Below are positions 51,540 to 60,617 of a DNA stretch of 64,000 nt, one piece after another. Under the pieces are notes generated by a model that saw nothing but the letters and a program-made list of their open reading frames with translations, was not told the origin of the DNA and ran no database searches. Source of the stretch: Prevotella sp. (GTDB lineage Bacteria; Bacteroidota; Bacteroidia; Bacteroidales; Dysgonomonadaceae); assembly GCA_031285625.1 (NCBI GenBank), contig JAITVV010000017.1, positions 62,001 to 126,000 on the forward strand, given 5' to 3'. Within the stretch, counting starts at the first letter, position 1; each line of letters opens with the position of its first letter. The translations under genes were made by a program, and so were the position numbers.

Positions 51540-52716
51540 CGACACACTTACAACCTCAAAAGAGCGCATACGACTCGCTATTTTCTGTATATATTTTTGT
51601 ACAGGTATTTGCTTCTCCAGTTGGGCAAGCCGTATCCCCGATATAAAGAATTCGTTAGGATTAGGCGATGCAGCTTGGGGGACAATCTTATTAATGATTC
51701 CAATTGGACAAATCTGTGGTATGACTATTTCCGGCTTGCTCATCTCCAAGATAGGTAGTAAGCGGATTCTTCCTATAGCTCTGTTGGGATATGTATTATC
51801 TCTACTGTTTATCGGATTATCAGCAACTGAATATGCATTAATTATCAGCCTTATTGTTTTCGGCTTTTTTGGAAATTTCTGTAATATTTCCGTAAATACA
51901 CAAGCAGTCACCCTTGAGGCTGTTTACCACAAACCGATTATGGCATCTTTTCATGGAGGCTGGAGCCTAGCCGGGTTAACGGGCGCATCGGTTGGGCTGT
52001 TAATGGCTTCATTAAAGATTCATCCGATTTATCATTTCTGCATTATAGGACTCCTTGTATTGGCAACTCTTTATATAAATAAACCTTATCTGCAACCTGA
52101 CTTAAAGAGAGAAAAAGATCCGGCAGATATATTAGCAAAAAAGAAAAATAAACCTGAAAAATTTCTATTTCTACTAGGAATAGTTGCATTCTGCGGAATG
52201 GCAGCAGAAGGAGCCATGTCAGACTGGAGCGGGCTCTACCTGATAGATGTAGTGGGTACTCCAAAACACCTGGCACCAATAGGATTAGCAGCTTATATGA
52301 TAACGATGGCATCAGGACGATTTGTCATAGACAAAGCCACTCAGAAATGGGGACGCCAACGGGTGGTTCAGGCAGGAGGAATACTTATTGCAACAGGACT
52401 ATTCTCAGCTGTAGCATTTCCTCACTTCATTACTACAATAATTGCTTTTATGATTATAGGTTTTGGTACAGCAGGCATCGTCCCTACAATATATAGTACA
52501 GCAGGACAAAAAACAAAAATACCGACAAGCATTGCACTAACAATTGTTTCCAGTGTAAGTTTCCTTGGATTTCTGATGGGACCGCCACTGATCGGCTATA
52601 TATCGAGTGTGACCAATCTGAGATACTCTTATGCCCTGATAGGACTCTTCGGTATATGTATTGTAGCTCTAGCATCAATAATAAAAGTTTTAAAAGAGGA
52701 TAGAAATAATGAATAG
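51532..52716 (+). CDS. MFS transporter (YbjJ-like)
   Basis: 394 residues with about 12 membrane helices. FSSWASRIPDIKNSLGLGDA at the start and FHGGWSLAGLTGASVGLLMA near 150 are typical of the YbjJ-type MFS group; a cytosolic loop (about 190-218) is Lys-rich. The transported compound is unknown; its place between trpD and trpC makes an aromatic or indole-type compound conceivable. Its stop overlaps the longer possible start of trpC by eight bases. Confidence 0.85.
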   Translation: MDNDTLTTSKERIRLAIFCIYFCTGICFSSWASRIPDIKNSLGLGDAAWGTILLMIPIGQICGMTISGLLISKIGSKRILPIALLGYVLSLLFIGLSATEYALIISLIVFGFFGNFCNISVNTQAVTLEAVYHKPIMASFHGGWSLAGLTGASVGLLMASLKIHPIYHFCIIGLLVLATLYINKPYLQPDLKREKDPADILAKKKNKPEKFLFLLGIVAFCGMAAEGAMSDWSGLYLIDVVGTPKHLAPIGLAAYMITMASGRFVIDKATQKWGRQRVVQAGGILIATGLFSAVAFPHFITTIIAFMIIGFGTAGIVPTIYSTAGQKTKIPTSIALTIVSSVSFLGFLMGPPLIGYISSVTNLRYSYALIGLFGICIVALASIIKVLKEDRNNE

Positions 52717-52729
52717 CAAAATAAAAGAT

Positions 52730-53512
52730 ATGGCAAATATTCTTGATAAAATAATAGCAAATAAGAAGATTGAGGTAAAAAAGCGCAAATCAGAAATTCC
52801 AATTAAAGAAATAGAGAAAAGAATAGAAGCAGTTCCTGTTTTAGCTTCATTTAAAGAAGCAATAAAGAATTCACCAACAGGAATTATTGCCGAATTTAAA
52901 CGCCGTTCACCATCCCGTGACTGGATATTTAAGGATGCTAAAATAGAAGATATTATACCTCTCTATTCACAAAACGGAGCAAGTGCAATATCTGTACTTA
53001 CCGATATGGATTTCTTCGGAGGCAGCCTCGCAGACCTAGAAGCAGCTCACAGCCTGACTAAAACACCATTATTACGTAAAGATTTTGTTATAGATGAATA
53101 TCAACTCTATCAGGCAAAGATATCAGGAGCAAGTGCAATACTGCTTATAGCCTCAGCTCTCACAATAGAGGAGACAAAACATCTTGCTAAAAAAGCAAAA
53201 GAACTAAATCTGGATGTTTTACTGGAAATACATAATGACAAAGAGCTTAATCATATAAATGAGAATGTGGATGTAGTAGGTGTAAATAACCGGAACCTTG
53301 GAACATTCGTTACTGATGTACAAATCTCTTTCGATCTGGCTGACAAAATCCCTAATGAGTTTGTAAAAATATCAGAAAGTGGTATTTCTGAGCCTCAGAC
53401 GGTTATAGATCTGCAACAGGCTGGATACCAGGGATTCCTTATGGGCGAGAATTTTATGAAAACGAATAATCCGGGTAAGGCTTTAGAAGATTTTATAAAA
53501 CAGTTGGGATGA
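52730..53512 (+). CDS. trpC: Indole-3-glycerol phosphate synthase
   Basis: 260 residues from ATG 52730 (MANILDKIIANKKIEVKKRK), the start that best fits TrpC; an earlier ATG at 52709 overlaps the MFS stop and cannot be excluded. TIM-barrel motifs: IIAEFKRRSPSRDWIFKDA (catalytic Lys), SVLTDMDFFGGSLADLEAA, PLLRKDFVIDEYQLYQA, GVNNRNLGTF and ISESGISEPQTV. Its stop overlaps trpF by four bases. Confidence 0.96.
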   Translation: MANILDKIIANKKIEVKKRKSEIPIKEIEKRIEAVPVLASFKEAIKNSPTGIIAEFKRRSPSRDWIFKDAKIEDIIPLYSQNGASAISVLTDMDFFGGSLADLEAAHSLTKTPLLRKDFVIDEYQLYQAKISGASAILLIASALTIEETKHLAKKAKELNLDVLLEIHNDKELNHINENVDVVGVNNRNLGTFVTDVQISFDLADKIPNEFVKISESGISEPQTVIDLQQAGYQGFLMGENFMKTNNPGKALEDFIKQLG

Positions 53513-54183
53513 AAATAAAGGTATGCGGGATGAAATATCCCGACAATATACATGAACTGGGAAAATTGCCGATAGACTATATGGGATTTATAATATATTC
53601 TAAATCTCCACGATATTTATTGAATCCAAATTTAGGCTCAGAAAACTTCACCGAAGATCGTTTAAAAGAAAAAAGAGACCTGCTGGATACGATTCCGTCC
53701 CACATAAAAAAAGTGGGAGTAGTGGTGAACGATATACCGAATCTTGTAATCTCATATATTAAAGATTTTGGACTAGATTGTGCTCAGCTACATGGAACGG
53801 AAAATCATTTTTTTTGTGAATTTATCAGGGAGGAATCACCCGAAACCGAAATAATAAAAGCAATAAGTGTATCGGAAGTATCAGACCTGGAAAGAACAAA
53901 GAAATATACAAAAGATGATTGTGATTATTTCCTGTTCGACACTAAAACACCTCAATACGGAGGTTCGGGGCACAAGTTTGACTGGAATATACTGAACGAA
54001 TATAATGGAGATATACCTTTCTTCCTCAGTGGAGGAATATCTATTGATGATGTAAAAACAATCAACGGAATAAAACACCCTCAACTATACGGACTCGACT
54101 TAAATAGTAAATTTGAGATAGAACCGGGACTAAAAGACATAGAATTATTGAAACAATTTATACAACAACTAAAATATGAATAG
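53509..54183 (+). CDS. trpF: Phosphoribosylanthranilate isomerase
   Basis: 224 residues. [20 protein letters not shown] (catalytic Cys), [42 protein letters not shown] (catalytic Asp) and [12 protein letters not shown] are all present. Overlaps trpC by four bases and trpA by eight, so the trpC-F-A block is tightly coupled. Confidence 0.95.
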   Translation: MKIKVCGMKYPDNIHELGKLPIDYMGFIIYSKSPRYLLNPNLGSENFTEDRLKEKRDLLDTIPSHIKKVGVVVNDIPNLVISYIKDFGLDCAQLHGTENHFFCEFIREESPETEIIKAISVSEVSDLERTKKYTKDDCDYFLFDTKTPQYGGSGHKFDWNILNEYNGDIPFFLSGGISIDDVKTINGIKHPQLYGLDLNSKFEIEPGLKDIELLKQFIQQLKYE

Positions 54184-54949
54184 AATAAAGCAATTGTTTG
54201 AAAAAAAACAAAAGGATATCCTTTCCATCTATTTTACAGCCGGATTTCCGCACCTGAACGACACATGCGATGTTATCCGTGAACTTGAAGCAAACGGTAT
54301 TGATCTAATAGAAGTAGGGATCCCTTTTTCGGACCCGATGGCTGATGGGCCTACGATCCAGGATAGCGGTACCATTGCCTTGCGTAATGGCATGACACTA
54401 AAAGTCCTATTTGAACAATTAAAGGATATAAGGAAAAATGTTACTATTCCACTTATTATGATGGGCTACCTTAACCCTATTATGCAATATGGATTTGATA
54501 ACTTTTGCAGAGATTGTAAAGAGATAGGCATAGATGGTGCCATTATTCCCGATCTTCCGTTCGATGATTATATAGATGAATATAAGCCAATAGCCGATAA
54601 ATATGGTATTAAAGTAGTGATGCTCATCACCCCTGAAACATCTGACGAACGCATCCGACTTATCGATGAGCATACTGATGGATTTATTTATATGGTATCA
54701 TCGGCTGCAACTACCGGAGCACAACAAAGCTTCGATGATAAAAAACAGGCATATTTCCGCAAAATAAACGGAATGAACCTGCGTAATCCCCGTCTGATAG
54801 GTTTTGGGATATCTAATAAGGCAACCCTAGAGGCAGCACAAGAAAATGCTAGTGGAGCTATTATAGGTAGCAAATTTATCACATTACTCAAGGAAAGCAC
54901 TAATGTAAAAGAGGCAGTAAAAGCATTGAAAGATGCATTGAGTAAATAA
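54176..54949 (+). CDS. trpA: Tryptophan synthase alpha chain
   Basis: 257 residues. [36 protein letters not shown] (catalytic Glu, second Asp), [34 protein letters not shown] and [12 protein letters not shown] match TrpA. Final gene of the operon; a palindromic repeat after it may stop transcription. Confidence 0.97.
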   Translation: MNRIKQLFEKKQKDILSIYFTAGFPHLNDTCDVIRELEANGIDLIEVGIPFSDPMADGPTIQDSGTIALRNGMTLKVLFEQLKDIRKNVTIPLIMMGYLNPIMQYGFDNFCRDCKEIGIDGAIIPDLPFDDYIDEYKPIADKYGIKVVMLITPETSDERIRLIDEHTDGFIYMVSSAATTGAQQSFDDKKQAYFRKINGMNLRNPRLIGFGISNKATLEAAQENASGAIIGSKFITLLKESTNVKEAVKALKDALSK

Positions 54950-54991
54950 AAAGTATCAACATTCTTTTATTATGATAAATATTTGTTTACA

Positions 54992-55076
54992 CATCCTTTG
55001 TCATGCTGACCATCCCTATTCTTTTATTCATGGAAAAGAGTAAAGAGATCCTTCGTTCCTCAGGATGACAAGGATG
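54992..55076. repeat. Palindromic GTCAT-type repeat after trpA
   Basis: Imperfect inverted ends CATCCTTTGTCATGCTGA (54992-55009) and TCAGGATGACAAGGATG (55060-55076). Contains AAGAGATCCT in the middle, as does the related copy at 57536-57625. Confidence 0.75.
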
Positions 55077-55128
55077 AAGTAAACTACGACAAGAAATACT
55101 TTTAATTACTTAATACAAACAAAGAAAA

Positions 55129-55146
55129 GTTGTACGTTCGTACAAC
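55129..55146. promoter_or_regulatory. 18-bp palindrome, candidate operator
   Basis: GTTGTACG-TT-CGTACAAC, perfect eight-base arms. It covers the -33 position of the promoter at 55154-55161 and so could block RNA polymerase when bound. Confidence 0.65.
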
Positions 55147-55161
55147 AAAATGGTATATTTG
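55130..55161 (+). promoter_or_regulatory. Promoter of the phosphoethanolamine transferase gene
   Basis: TTG at 55130-55132, 21-base spacer, TATATTTG at 55154-55161; 29 bases before the ATG at 55191. Confidence 0.6.
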
Positions 55162-55190
55162 CAATCTGAATTCAACTTTCAGATATAGCA

Positions 55191-56822
55191 ATGTCAAAAC
55201 TAAAAGAATATATAAAACTGTGCGGTAAATTTGTTTATAAATACAAGTTTACCATATTGGTTTTAGTATATATTGGACTGATTGCCTTTCTGCCGATAAA
55301 GATGGCTGCAAGTTTTCCTATGGCATTTCATGTTATATCATTCTTTTTTCTACTGTATATTTTAGCGAAAGCAAAGTATACTTTTATATTCACCTTTATA
55401 CTGGCTTTTATACTTACTTTCAATGCCTATTTTGCATTTGCTCTGGGGAGTGATATATCGATGGATATAATGGCTTCCATATTTGAAACGCATATGGCAG
55501 AGGCTGTGAGTATGCTCAAAGGTGGGGTTCTCATAGGTAGTCTGGTAGCGCTCATCCTCACTACTCTCATTTTATATTTATCTGAAAAAGAATTGAAAGA
55601 TGTAAAACTTTCGATAAAATGGCCTGTTATTGGATTATTAGTCTATCTGCTATTGTTCCTTCCATTCATTTCATACAAACGTATTGTATATGAATACGAA
55701 GAAAACTTGTTCATAGAATTTCCAATCCGTGTAGGGCAGGACAAAGTGAATATGTATGCTCCTATTCTCTACGGAAATATAGCTACAATAATAGCTTATC
55801 AGGAAGAAATGGCTCAGTTGCGTAAATTCTCGGAAAGTGACAAGAAGTTACCTGATGGAATAGTACATAATGATACAATACAAACACCTGAAAAAATATA
55901 TCTTATTATTGGTGAAAGTGCCTATCGTAAACATCTATCTTTATATGGATACCCTGTAAAAACGACTCCATTTCTGGATAGCCTGACACAAATTACACCC
56001 TCTCCAATAGACTACTACAATGGCATTGCTCCAGCAGCATTTACACGAAATGTACTGCGGATAGCATTATCCTTTGCCTCACCAACGGATATACAGCCAT
56101 TCTATGAAGAGAAGACACTTATAAATCTTGCTCATGACGCCGGATATGAAACATACTGGATATCGAATCAGGGAGCATCAGGAATACAAGACTCATATCT
56201 TGGATATCTGGCTGCCGGAACAGATAAGGCTGTATTCACCCAAGGAGGATATTTGGCAAATGATGATTTTAATCTGATTCCACTACTAAAAGAAGAGCAT
56301 AAACCAAATAAGAAACAATTTTTTGTAATCCATCTGGTAGGTAGCCATAATAACTACTCAGACCGCTACGATAAGACAGATGCAGAGGCCATACCTGACT
56401 CCGGATCGTCATTACAAACAGACTATGACCGGTCTATACATCATACCGACAGAGTATTGCATGCGATATACGACATTATGCAACAAGATTCCACAGCCGT
56501 ATTCTTTCACTTTTCGGATCATGGTGAAATACTGGGAAAAGGCCATGGGCCTTGGAAAAATGGAATTGCGCAGTTCGAGATTCCTCTTATTACGATTCAG
56601 AAGAATGCTGAAAAGATCAGTTCTGTAATGGAAAAATATCTGGATACGGATACTAAGTTGATCAACAATTCGAGTACTATATACATTCTGGCAGAAATGA
56701 TGGGATACACCATTCCCGAGAAAATGATAGAGAAGTCTATTTTAGAAGGACGGTATGTCCGTCATTCGGATCAAACATATTCTCCGTTCTCGGAAGTTAA
56801 AGAGAAGCCGGAAGAACGCTAA
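55191..56822 (+). CDS. Phosphoethanolamine transferase (EptA-like sulfatase-fold)
   Basis: 543 residues. About five N-terminal membrane helices (residues 15-165) and a periplasmic alkaline-phosphatase-type domain from about 225. Marks: IYLIIGESAYRKHLSLYGYP (metal Glu and family start), PAAFTRNVLRIALSFASPT with the candidate Thr nucleophile, FFVIHLVGSHNNYSDRY and FHFSDHGEILGKGHG (metal Asp-His). Transfers phosphoethanolamine to lipid A or another envelope glycan; the exact acceptor is unknown. Preceded by a promoter with an 18-bp palindrome. Its stop codon directly abuts that of the convergent carbonic anhydrase. Confidence 0.87.
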   Translation: MSKLKEYIKLCGKFVYKYKFTILVLVYIGLIAFLPIKMAASFPMAFHVISFFFLLYILAKAKYTFIFTFILAFILTFNAYFAFALGSDISMDIMASIFETHMAEAVSMLKGGVLIGSLVALILTTLILYLSEKELKDVKLSIKWPVIGLLVYLLLFLPFISYKRIVYEYEENLFIEFPIRVGQDKVNMYAPILYGNIATIIAYQEEMAQLRKFSESDKKLPDGIVHNDTIQTPEKIYLIIGESAYRKHLSLYGYPVKTTPFLDSLTQITPSPIDYYNGIAPAAFTRNVLRIALSFASPTDIQPFYEEKTLINLAHDAGYETYWISNQGASGIQDSYLGYLAAGTDKAVFTQGGYLANDDFNLIPLLKEEHKPNKKQFFVIHLVGSHNNYSDRYDKTDAEAIPDSGSSLQTDYDRSIHHTDRVLHAIYDIMQQDSTAVFFHFSDHGEILGKGHGPWKNGIAQFEIPLITIQKNAEKISSVMEKYLDTDTKLINNSSTIYILAEMMGYTIPEKMIEKSILEGRYVRHSDQTYSPFSEVKEKPEER

Positions 56823-57476
56823 TTACCGAACTTGTCCTGTAATATCATAAATATCCTTTATCTTATCAAGCTCCCCATCCAGATCGAAATGGAGGTCATG
56901 CAATCGGGCATCTTCTATATCGAACACCCATCCTGCAACCTTGGGATACCCTTTTTCGTAATAAGATTTCTGCACTTCTCCTATCTTTATTATATTACGA
57001 CATTGCTCATATGTATTGAGTTCGACAAGACGCCTATGCCTGGCTTCCATATCATCTATAGCATCCAGCTCTTCTTTATGGAGATGATACACATCGCGTA
57101 TACTTCGCAGCCATGGATTAAGTATACCATAATCGGAATTTTCCATAGCCGCATGTATTCCACCACACCCATAATGGCCACAAACAATAATAAATTTTAC
57201 CTTGAGGTATTCCACTCCATAATTAATAACCGAAAGGGCATTCAGATCGGTGGTTATAACCATGTTCGCAATGTTACGATGGATAAAAACCTCCCCTGGC
57301 TTTAGGCCCATTACCTGATTAGGATGTACTCTGCTATCCGAACATCCGATATATAAAAAATCGGGGTGCTGGTCGGCTGCTAGTAACTTGAATAATCCGG
57401 GGTTATCTACTTTATTTTTCTCTATCCATTTATTATTGGCTTCAAATATCTGGTTATATTTTTCTTGATCGGACAT
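56823..57476 (-). CDS. can: Beta-class carbonic anhydrase
   Basis: 217 residues. Zinc ligands: Cys in IGCSDSRVHPNQV with the paired Asp and Arg, and His and Cys in VCGHYGCGGIHAAM. Then a C-terminal extension including GWVFDIEDARLHDLHFDLDG, usual for the family. Hydrates CO2 for carboxylation reactions. The window also holds a gamma-class homologue at 2358, so two unrelated carbonic anhydrase folds occur here. Confidence 0.94.
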   Translation of the reverse strand: MSDQEKYNQIFEANNKWIEKNKVDNPGLFKLLAADQHPDFLYIGCSDSRVHPNQVMGLKPGEVFIHRNIANMVITTDLNALSVINYGVEYLKVKFIIVCGHYGCGGIHAAMENSDYGILNPWLRSIRDVYHLHKEELDAIDDMEARHRRLVELNTYEQCRNIIKIGEVQKSYYEKGYPKVAGWVFDIEDARLHDLHFDLDGELDKIKDIYDITGQVR

Positions 57477-57807
57477 ACTAGTAATTAAAGAATTATATGT
57501 TTACAATATGTGTTTTGAATTATTCAATGTATTTTGTCATCCTTCGTTGCACTCAGGATCTCTTTCCTTTTGTCCTTGATAAATGGGTCGGGATACTTCC
57601 TGTCGTCAGCATGACAACAACGGTCACATAAGCCTAGCATATGTAAATACCTCAACAAATGTTTATCAAAACTTAAAATAATCGCTAAAGATAATACTTC
57701 CACTTTCTGCACACAAGACCAAATATAGTTTTCCTTTCATTCTAAATAATGAAAATGAGTATCTGTTCTCACATTTTTGATAACTTTGCGAAAACAAATA
57801 GTATTTG
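57477..57807. other. Gene-free spacer with GTCAT-type repeat and fucosyltransferase promoter
   Basis: 331 bases. A repeat at 57536-57625 (GTCATCCTTCGTTGCACTCA, AGGATCTCTTTCC and GTCAGCATGACAAC) is the reverse-oriented relative of the element after trpA. A TAACTTTG box lies at 57781. A 62-codon minus-strand frame in this stretch is simply the repeat read in translation. Confidence 0.75.
57781..57788 (+). promoter_or_regulatory. -7 box TAACTTTG, candidate promoter of the fucosyltransferase gene
   Basis: Exact TAnnTTTG match 19 bases before the ATG at 57808. Confidence 0.5.
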
Positions 57808-58683
57808 ATGGTTACAGTATTACTTTCGGGTGGATTAGGGAATCAAATGTTCCAGTATGCAGCAGCAAAGGCTTTAGCTACACGCTTGAACACATCACTT
57901 AGAATAGACTTGTATACTTTTACAAAAAAGACACAAGCTACTGTGCGCCCCTACGAACTGGATATTTTCAATATCGTAAACTTACCTGAACGCTCTACAT
58001 TAAAAGGTAAACTGATAACAAAAGCAAGACCATTTATACAAAAACACAGGACCTTCTTTCAGAAATTCGGTATTCTCACCGATACTTATGCAATCCTTTA
58101 CCAGCCTGTTTTTGAATCAATAACCGGTAATATAACAATGTCAGGATATTTTCAGAATGAAAAATATTTTAAAGATATAGTAAAGGTACTGAGGAATGAT
58201 TTTACTTTCAAAAGCCCTTTAATTGATGATAATCTGAAAGTTTCAGACAAAATACGCTCTTCGCAATCTGTCGCAATACATATACGAAGAGGTGATTATC
58301 TAAGTCAAAATTCTCAATCGAATTTCATCACGTTGGATAAAGCATATTATGAGAAAGCGATCCGGTTAGCTATAAACCAGATTAAGAATCCGGAATTCTT
58401 TGTTTTTTCTGAAGATTTTGAATGGATAAAAGAAAATCTTAATTTTGAGAATTACCCTGTAACCTTTATTGATTGGAACAAAGGTAAGAACAGCTATATA
58501 GATATGCAGCTGATGAGCTTATGCAAACATAATATTATAGCCAATAGCAGCTTTAGCTGGTGGGCAGCGTGGCTCAACAATAATCAGGATAAAGTAGTTA
58601 TCGCACCTGGGCATTGGTTTCAGGATGAGAAAAAAAACATACTGTTGGATGATTTCTATCCTGACGGATGGAAAAAAATATAA
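57808..58683 (+). CDS. Alpha-1,2-fucosyltransferase-like (GT11)
   Basis: 291 residues from ATG 57808; the TTG three bases earlier is not needed. GT11 marks: LLSGGLGNQMFQYAAAKALA (N-terminal loop), VAIHIRRGDYL near 155 (the HxRRGDY donor motif) and ANSSFSWWAAWLNNNQDKV near 250. Adds fucose in alpha-1,2 linkage to surface glycans, by family. Followed by GT2 and LicD genes, so the three likely build or decorate one glycan. Confidence 0.92.
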   Translation: MVTVLLSGGLGNQMFQYAAAKALATRLNTSLRIDLYTFTKKTQATVRPYELDIFNIVNLPERSTLKGKLITKARPFIQKHRTFFQKFGILTDTYAILYQPVFESITGNITMSGYFQNEKYFKDIVKVLRNDFTFKSPLIDDNLKVSDKIRSSQSVAIHIRRGDYLSQNSQSNFITLDKAYYEKAIRLAINQIKNPEFFVFSEDFEWIKENLNFENYPVTFIDWNKGKNSYIDMQLMSLCKHNIIANSSFSWWAAWLNNNQDKVVIAPGHWFQDEKKNILLDDFYPDGWKKI

Positions 58684-58724
58684 ATATTTATCTAATAATA
58701 AAGCCTGAAGAGAAGTAAGAAAAG

Positions 58725-58774
58725 AAAGGTAACAATAAAAAACATGCAAAAAACTGTTACTTTTGTCACTTTTT
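58725..58774 (+). repeat. Dispersed palindromic intergenic repeat, copy 5
   Basis: AAAGGTAACA (58725-58734) and TGTTAC with the tandem GTTACTTTT GTCACTTTTT (58756-58774). Similarity to copies 3 and 4 extends over about 60 bases, including the A-rich loop with ATGCAAAA. Confidence 0.75.
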
Positions 58775-58809
58775 AATATTAATAATCAGTTACTCAAACA
58801 CATAACAAT

Positions 58810-59814
58810 ATGCCTAGAGTTTCCATACTAATGCCTGTATATAATGCTGAACAGTATATTGCTCAAGCACTGGAAAGCATTATATCACAAAGCTTCAAAG
58901 ACTGGGAACTGATACTTATAAATGACGCTTCGACAGACAATAGCGAATCTGTTATTATGCAATATGAAGATGACCGCATTTATTATATAAAGAATACGGA
59001 AAACCTGAGATTGATAAAAACATTAAATAAAGGGATTGGCTACTGTGACGGAGAGTATATTGCACGAATGGATGCCGATGATATTTGCCTGCCTGACAGA
59101 TTGAAACAACAGGTAGACTTTCTGGACAATCATACCGATTACCTGATGTGTGGAACAAATGCCAGCGTGATTGACAGTAATAGTAGAAGGACAGGAAAAA
59201 TACATAACCTGACAGATAATAACTACTTACAGATAAGTCTCCTGTTCTCCCCTTCATTTATTCATCCAAGTATGATGATCCGTAAGGAGATCCTGCAACA
59301 AAACAAATATGATGAAGCGTATAAGCATGTGGAAGACTATGAGTTATGGTGTAGAATAGCCAAACAAGGAAAGATAGCAAACCTTGATAATGAATTACTT
59401 AAATATCGATGGCATAGTACAAATGTTTCGGTTGTAAACAATCAGGCACAAGACGAGCTAAAAGAGAGGATAATCAGGAAGGAACTGGAAAGGTTGAATA
59501 TAATACCGACGGATAAAGAGTTATACTGCCATAAGATAACCTTCCAACTATACAATCTTGGGAATAAGCAGGATATAACTGTAGATTTGTATAATGAGGT
59601 ATCTGGTTGGTTTTCTAAACTGATCCATCACAATCAGATAAAAAAAATATACAATCAATCCGATCTTATTGCATTCCTCTGGTCGCGATGGGTGGTATTG
59701 TGCATCTCCCAGAAGAGTTACAGCAAGACACTTGCTCCGCCATTTTCATCATTCAAGCCTGCAATAATAACGAAACTGGTAAAACTTATCCTTTTCCTAA
59801 GAAAGAAAAAATGA
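58810..59814 (+). CDS. Family 2 glycosyltransferase
   Basis: 334 residues. GT2 GT-A fold: RVSILMPVYNAEQYIAQALE, then SIISQSFKDWELILINDAST, the D-x-D region YIARMDADDICLPDRLKQQV and the catalytic-base loop HVEDYELWCRIAKQGKI. The C-terminal part is helical with a basic end, LFLRKKK. Soluble or peripheral in the cytosol. Its stop TGA overlaps the ATG of the LicD gene (ATGA), indicating coupled translation. Confidence 0.92.
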   Translation: MPRVSILMPVYNAEQYIAQALESIISQSFKDWELILINDASTDNSESVIMQYEDDRIYYIKNTENLRLIKTLNKGIGYCDGEYIARMDADDICLPDRLKQQVDFLDNHTDYLMCGTNASVIDSNSRRTGKIHNLTDNNYLQISLLFSPSFIHPSMMIRKEILQQNKYDEAYKHVEDYELWCRIAKQGKIANLDNELLKYRWHSTNVSVVNNQAQDELKERIIRKELERLNIIPTDKELYCHKITFQLYNLGNKQDITVDLYNEVSGWFSKLIHHNQIKKIYNQSDLIAFLWSRWVVLCISQKSYSKTLAPPFSSFKPAIITKLVKLILFLRKKK

Positions 59815-60617
59815 CAGAAACAGAAGAACTAAGAGAAATATATAATCCCGATGGCTCGGAACTAAGAACATTACAATTAAAGATGTTGGATATTCTTACC
59901 ACTGTTGCCTCCATCTGCGATAAGTATGAAATACCTTATTGGATAAGTGGGGGAACCCTGTTGGGTGCTGTTCGTCATGGTGGCTTTATCCCTTGGGATG
60001 ATGATATAGATATTGAATTGCTCCGTCCTGATTATAAAAAGCTGCTAAGTATCCTACCCAAAGAGCTTCCCGGCAATCTATATTTGCAGACACCCAAAGA
60101 GAAAAGTTACAGGCTGCTATTTTCGAAAGTCAGGGACAGACACTCTATAGTTTACTCCGAAGAAGAAGATATGGCCAAATACAAAGAAAAAGGAATCTTT
60201 ATTGATATCTTTCCTGAGGAAAGAAGTTACAGATGGATGAAAAATATAGTTGACTTCTTTTATGGGAGAGCCTTTAGGCGGCTGAAGAGAGGACGCGCAT
60301 TCCATTCTTTAAAATACTTTTTTGAATATGCGACATCACTCCTTTTATACCCCATAGGGATTGTCTTGATTTGCATATCAAGGGCCATATGTAGTATTAC
60401 CAAACCTGACAATATACTGCACAGTTATGGGATAGGAAACTCTACAAACCATAATGCAAAATATATGTTTCCGGTTAGCAAGATTAAATTTGAAGGGAAA
60501 GAGTTCTATGCGCCGAAGGAACCCGACACTTACCTGCGTAAACAGTATGGAGACTATACAACCATCCCTCCCAAAGAGAAACGGGCTACCCACTTTATGA
60601 AGGTGGAGTATCTATAA
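59811..60617 (+). CDS. LicD family phosphotransferase
   Basis: 268 residues from ATG 59811; a longer in-frame start at 59688 lies inside the GT2 gene. LicD marks: YWISGGTLLGAVRHGGFIPW followed by DDDIDIELLRPDYKK, a nucleotidyltransferase-type Gly-Gly and DxD. Middle: GIFIDIFPEE and a weak hydrophobic stretch near 185-205. Adds phosphocholine or a similar phospho-group to surface glycans. Its stop overlaps the stop of the HU-LysM gene by six bases in convergent orientation. Confidence 0.9.
   Translation: MTETEELREIYNPDGSELRTLQLKMLDILTTVASICDKYEIPYWISGGTLLGAVRHGGFIPWDDDIDIELLRPDYKKLLSILPKELPGNLYLQTPKEKSYRLLFSKVRDRHSIVYSEEEDMAKYKEKGIFIDIFPEERSYRWMKNIVDFFYGRAFRRLKRGRAFHSLKYFFEYATSLLLYPIGIVLICISRAICSITKPDNILHSYGIGNSTNHNAKYMFPVSKIKFEGKEFYAPKEPDTYLRKQYGDYTTIPPKEKRATHFMKVEYL

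Noticed and set aside
56832-57305. 157-codon frame opposite the beta carbonic anhydrase
   Set aside because: Shadow of the carbonic anhydrase, which has its zinc ligands in the other strand.
57524-57712. Small minus-strand frame in the spacer before the fucosyltransferase
   Set aside because: Its translation (AKD-, RKYPDPF-like) comes from the GTCAT-type repeat; such frames recur with the repeat and are not genes.
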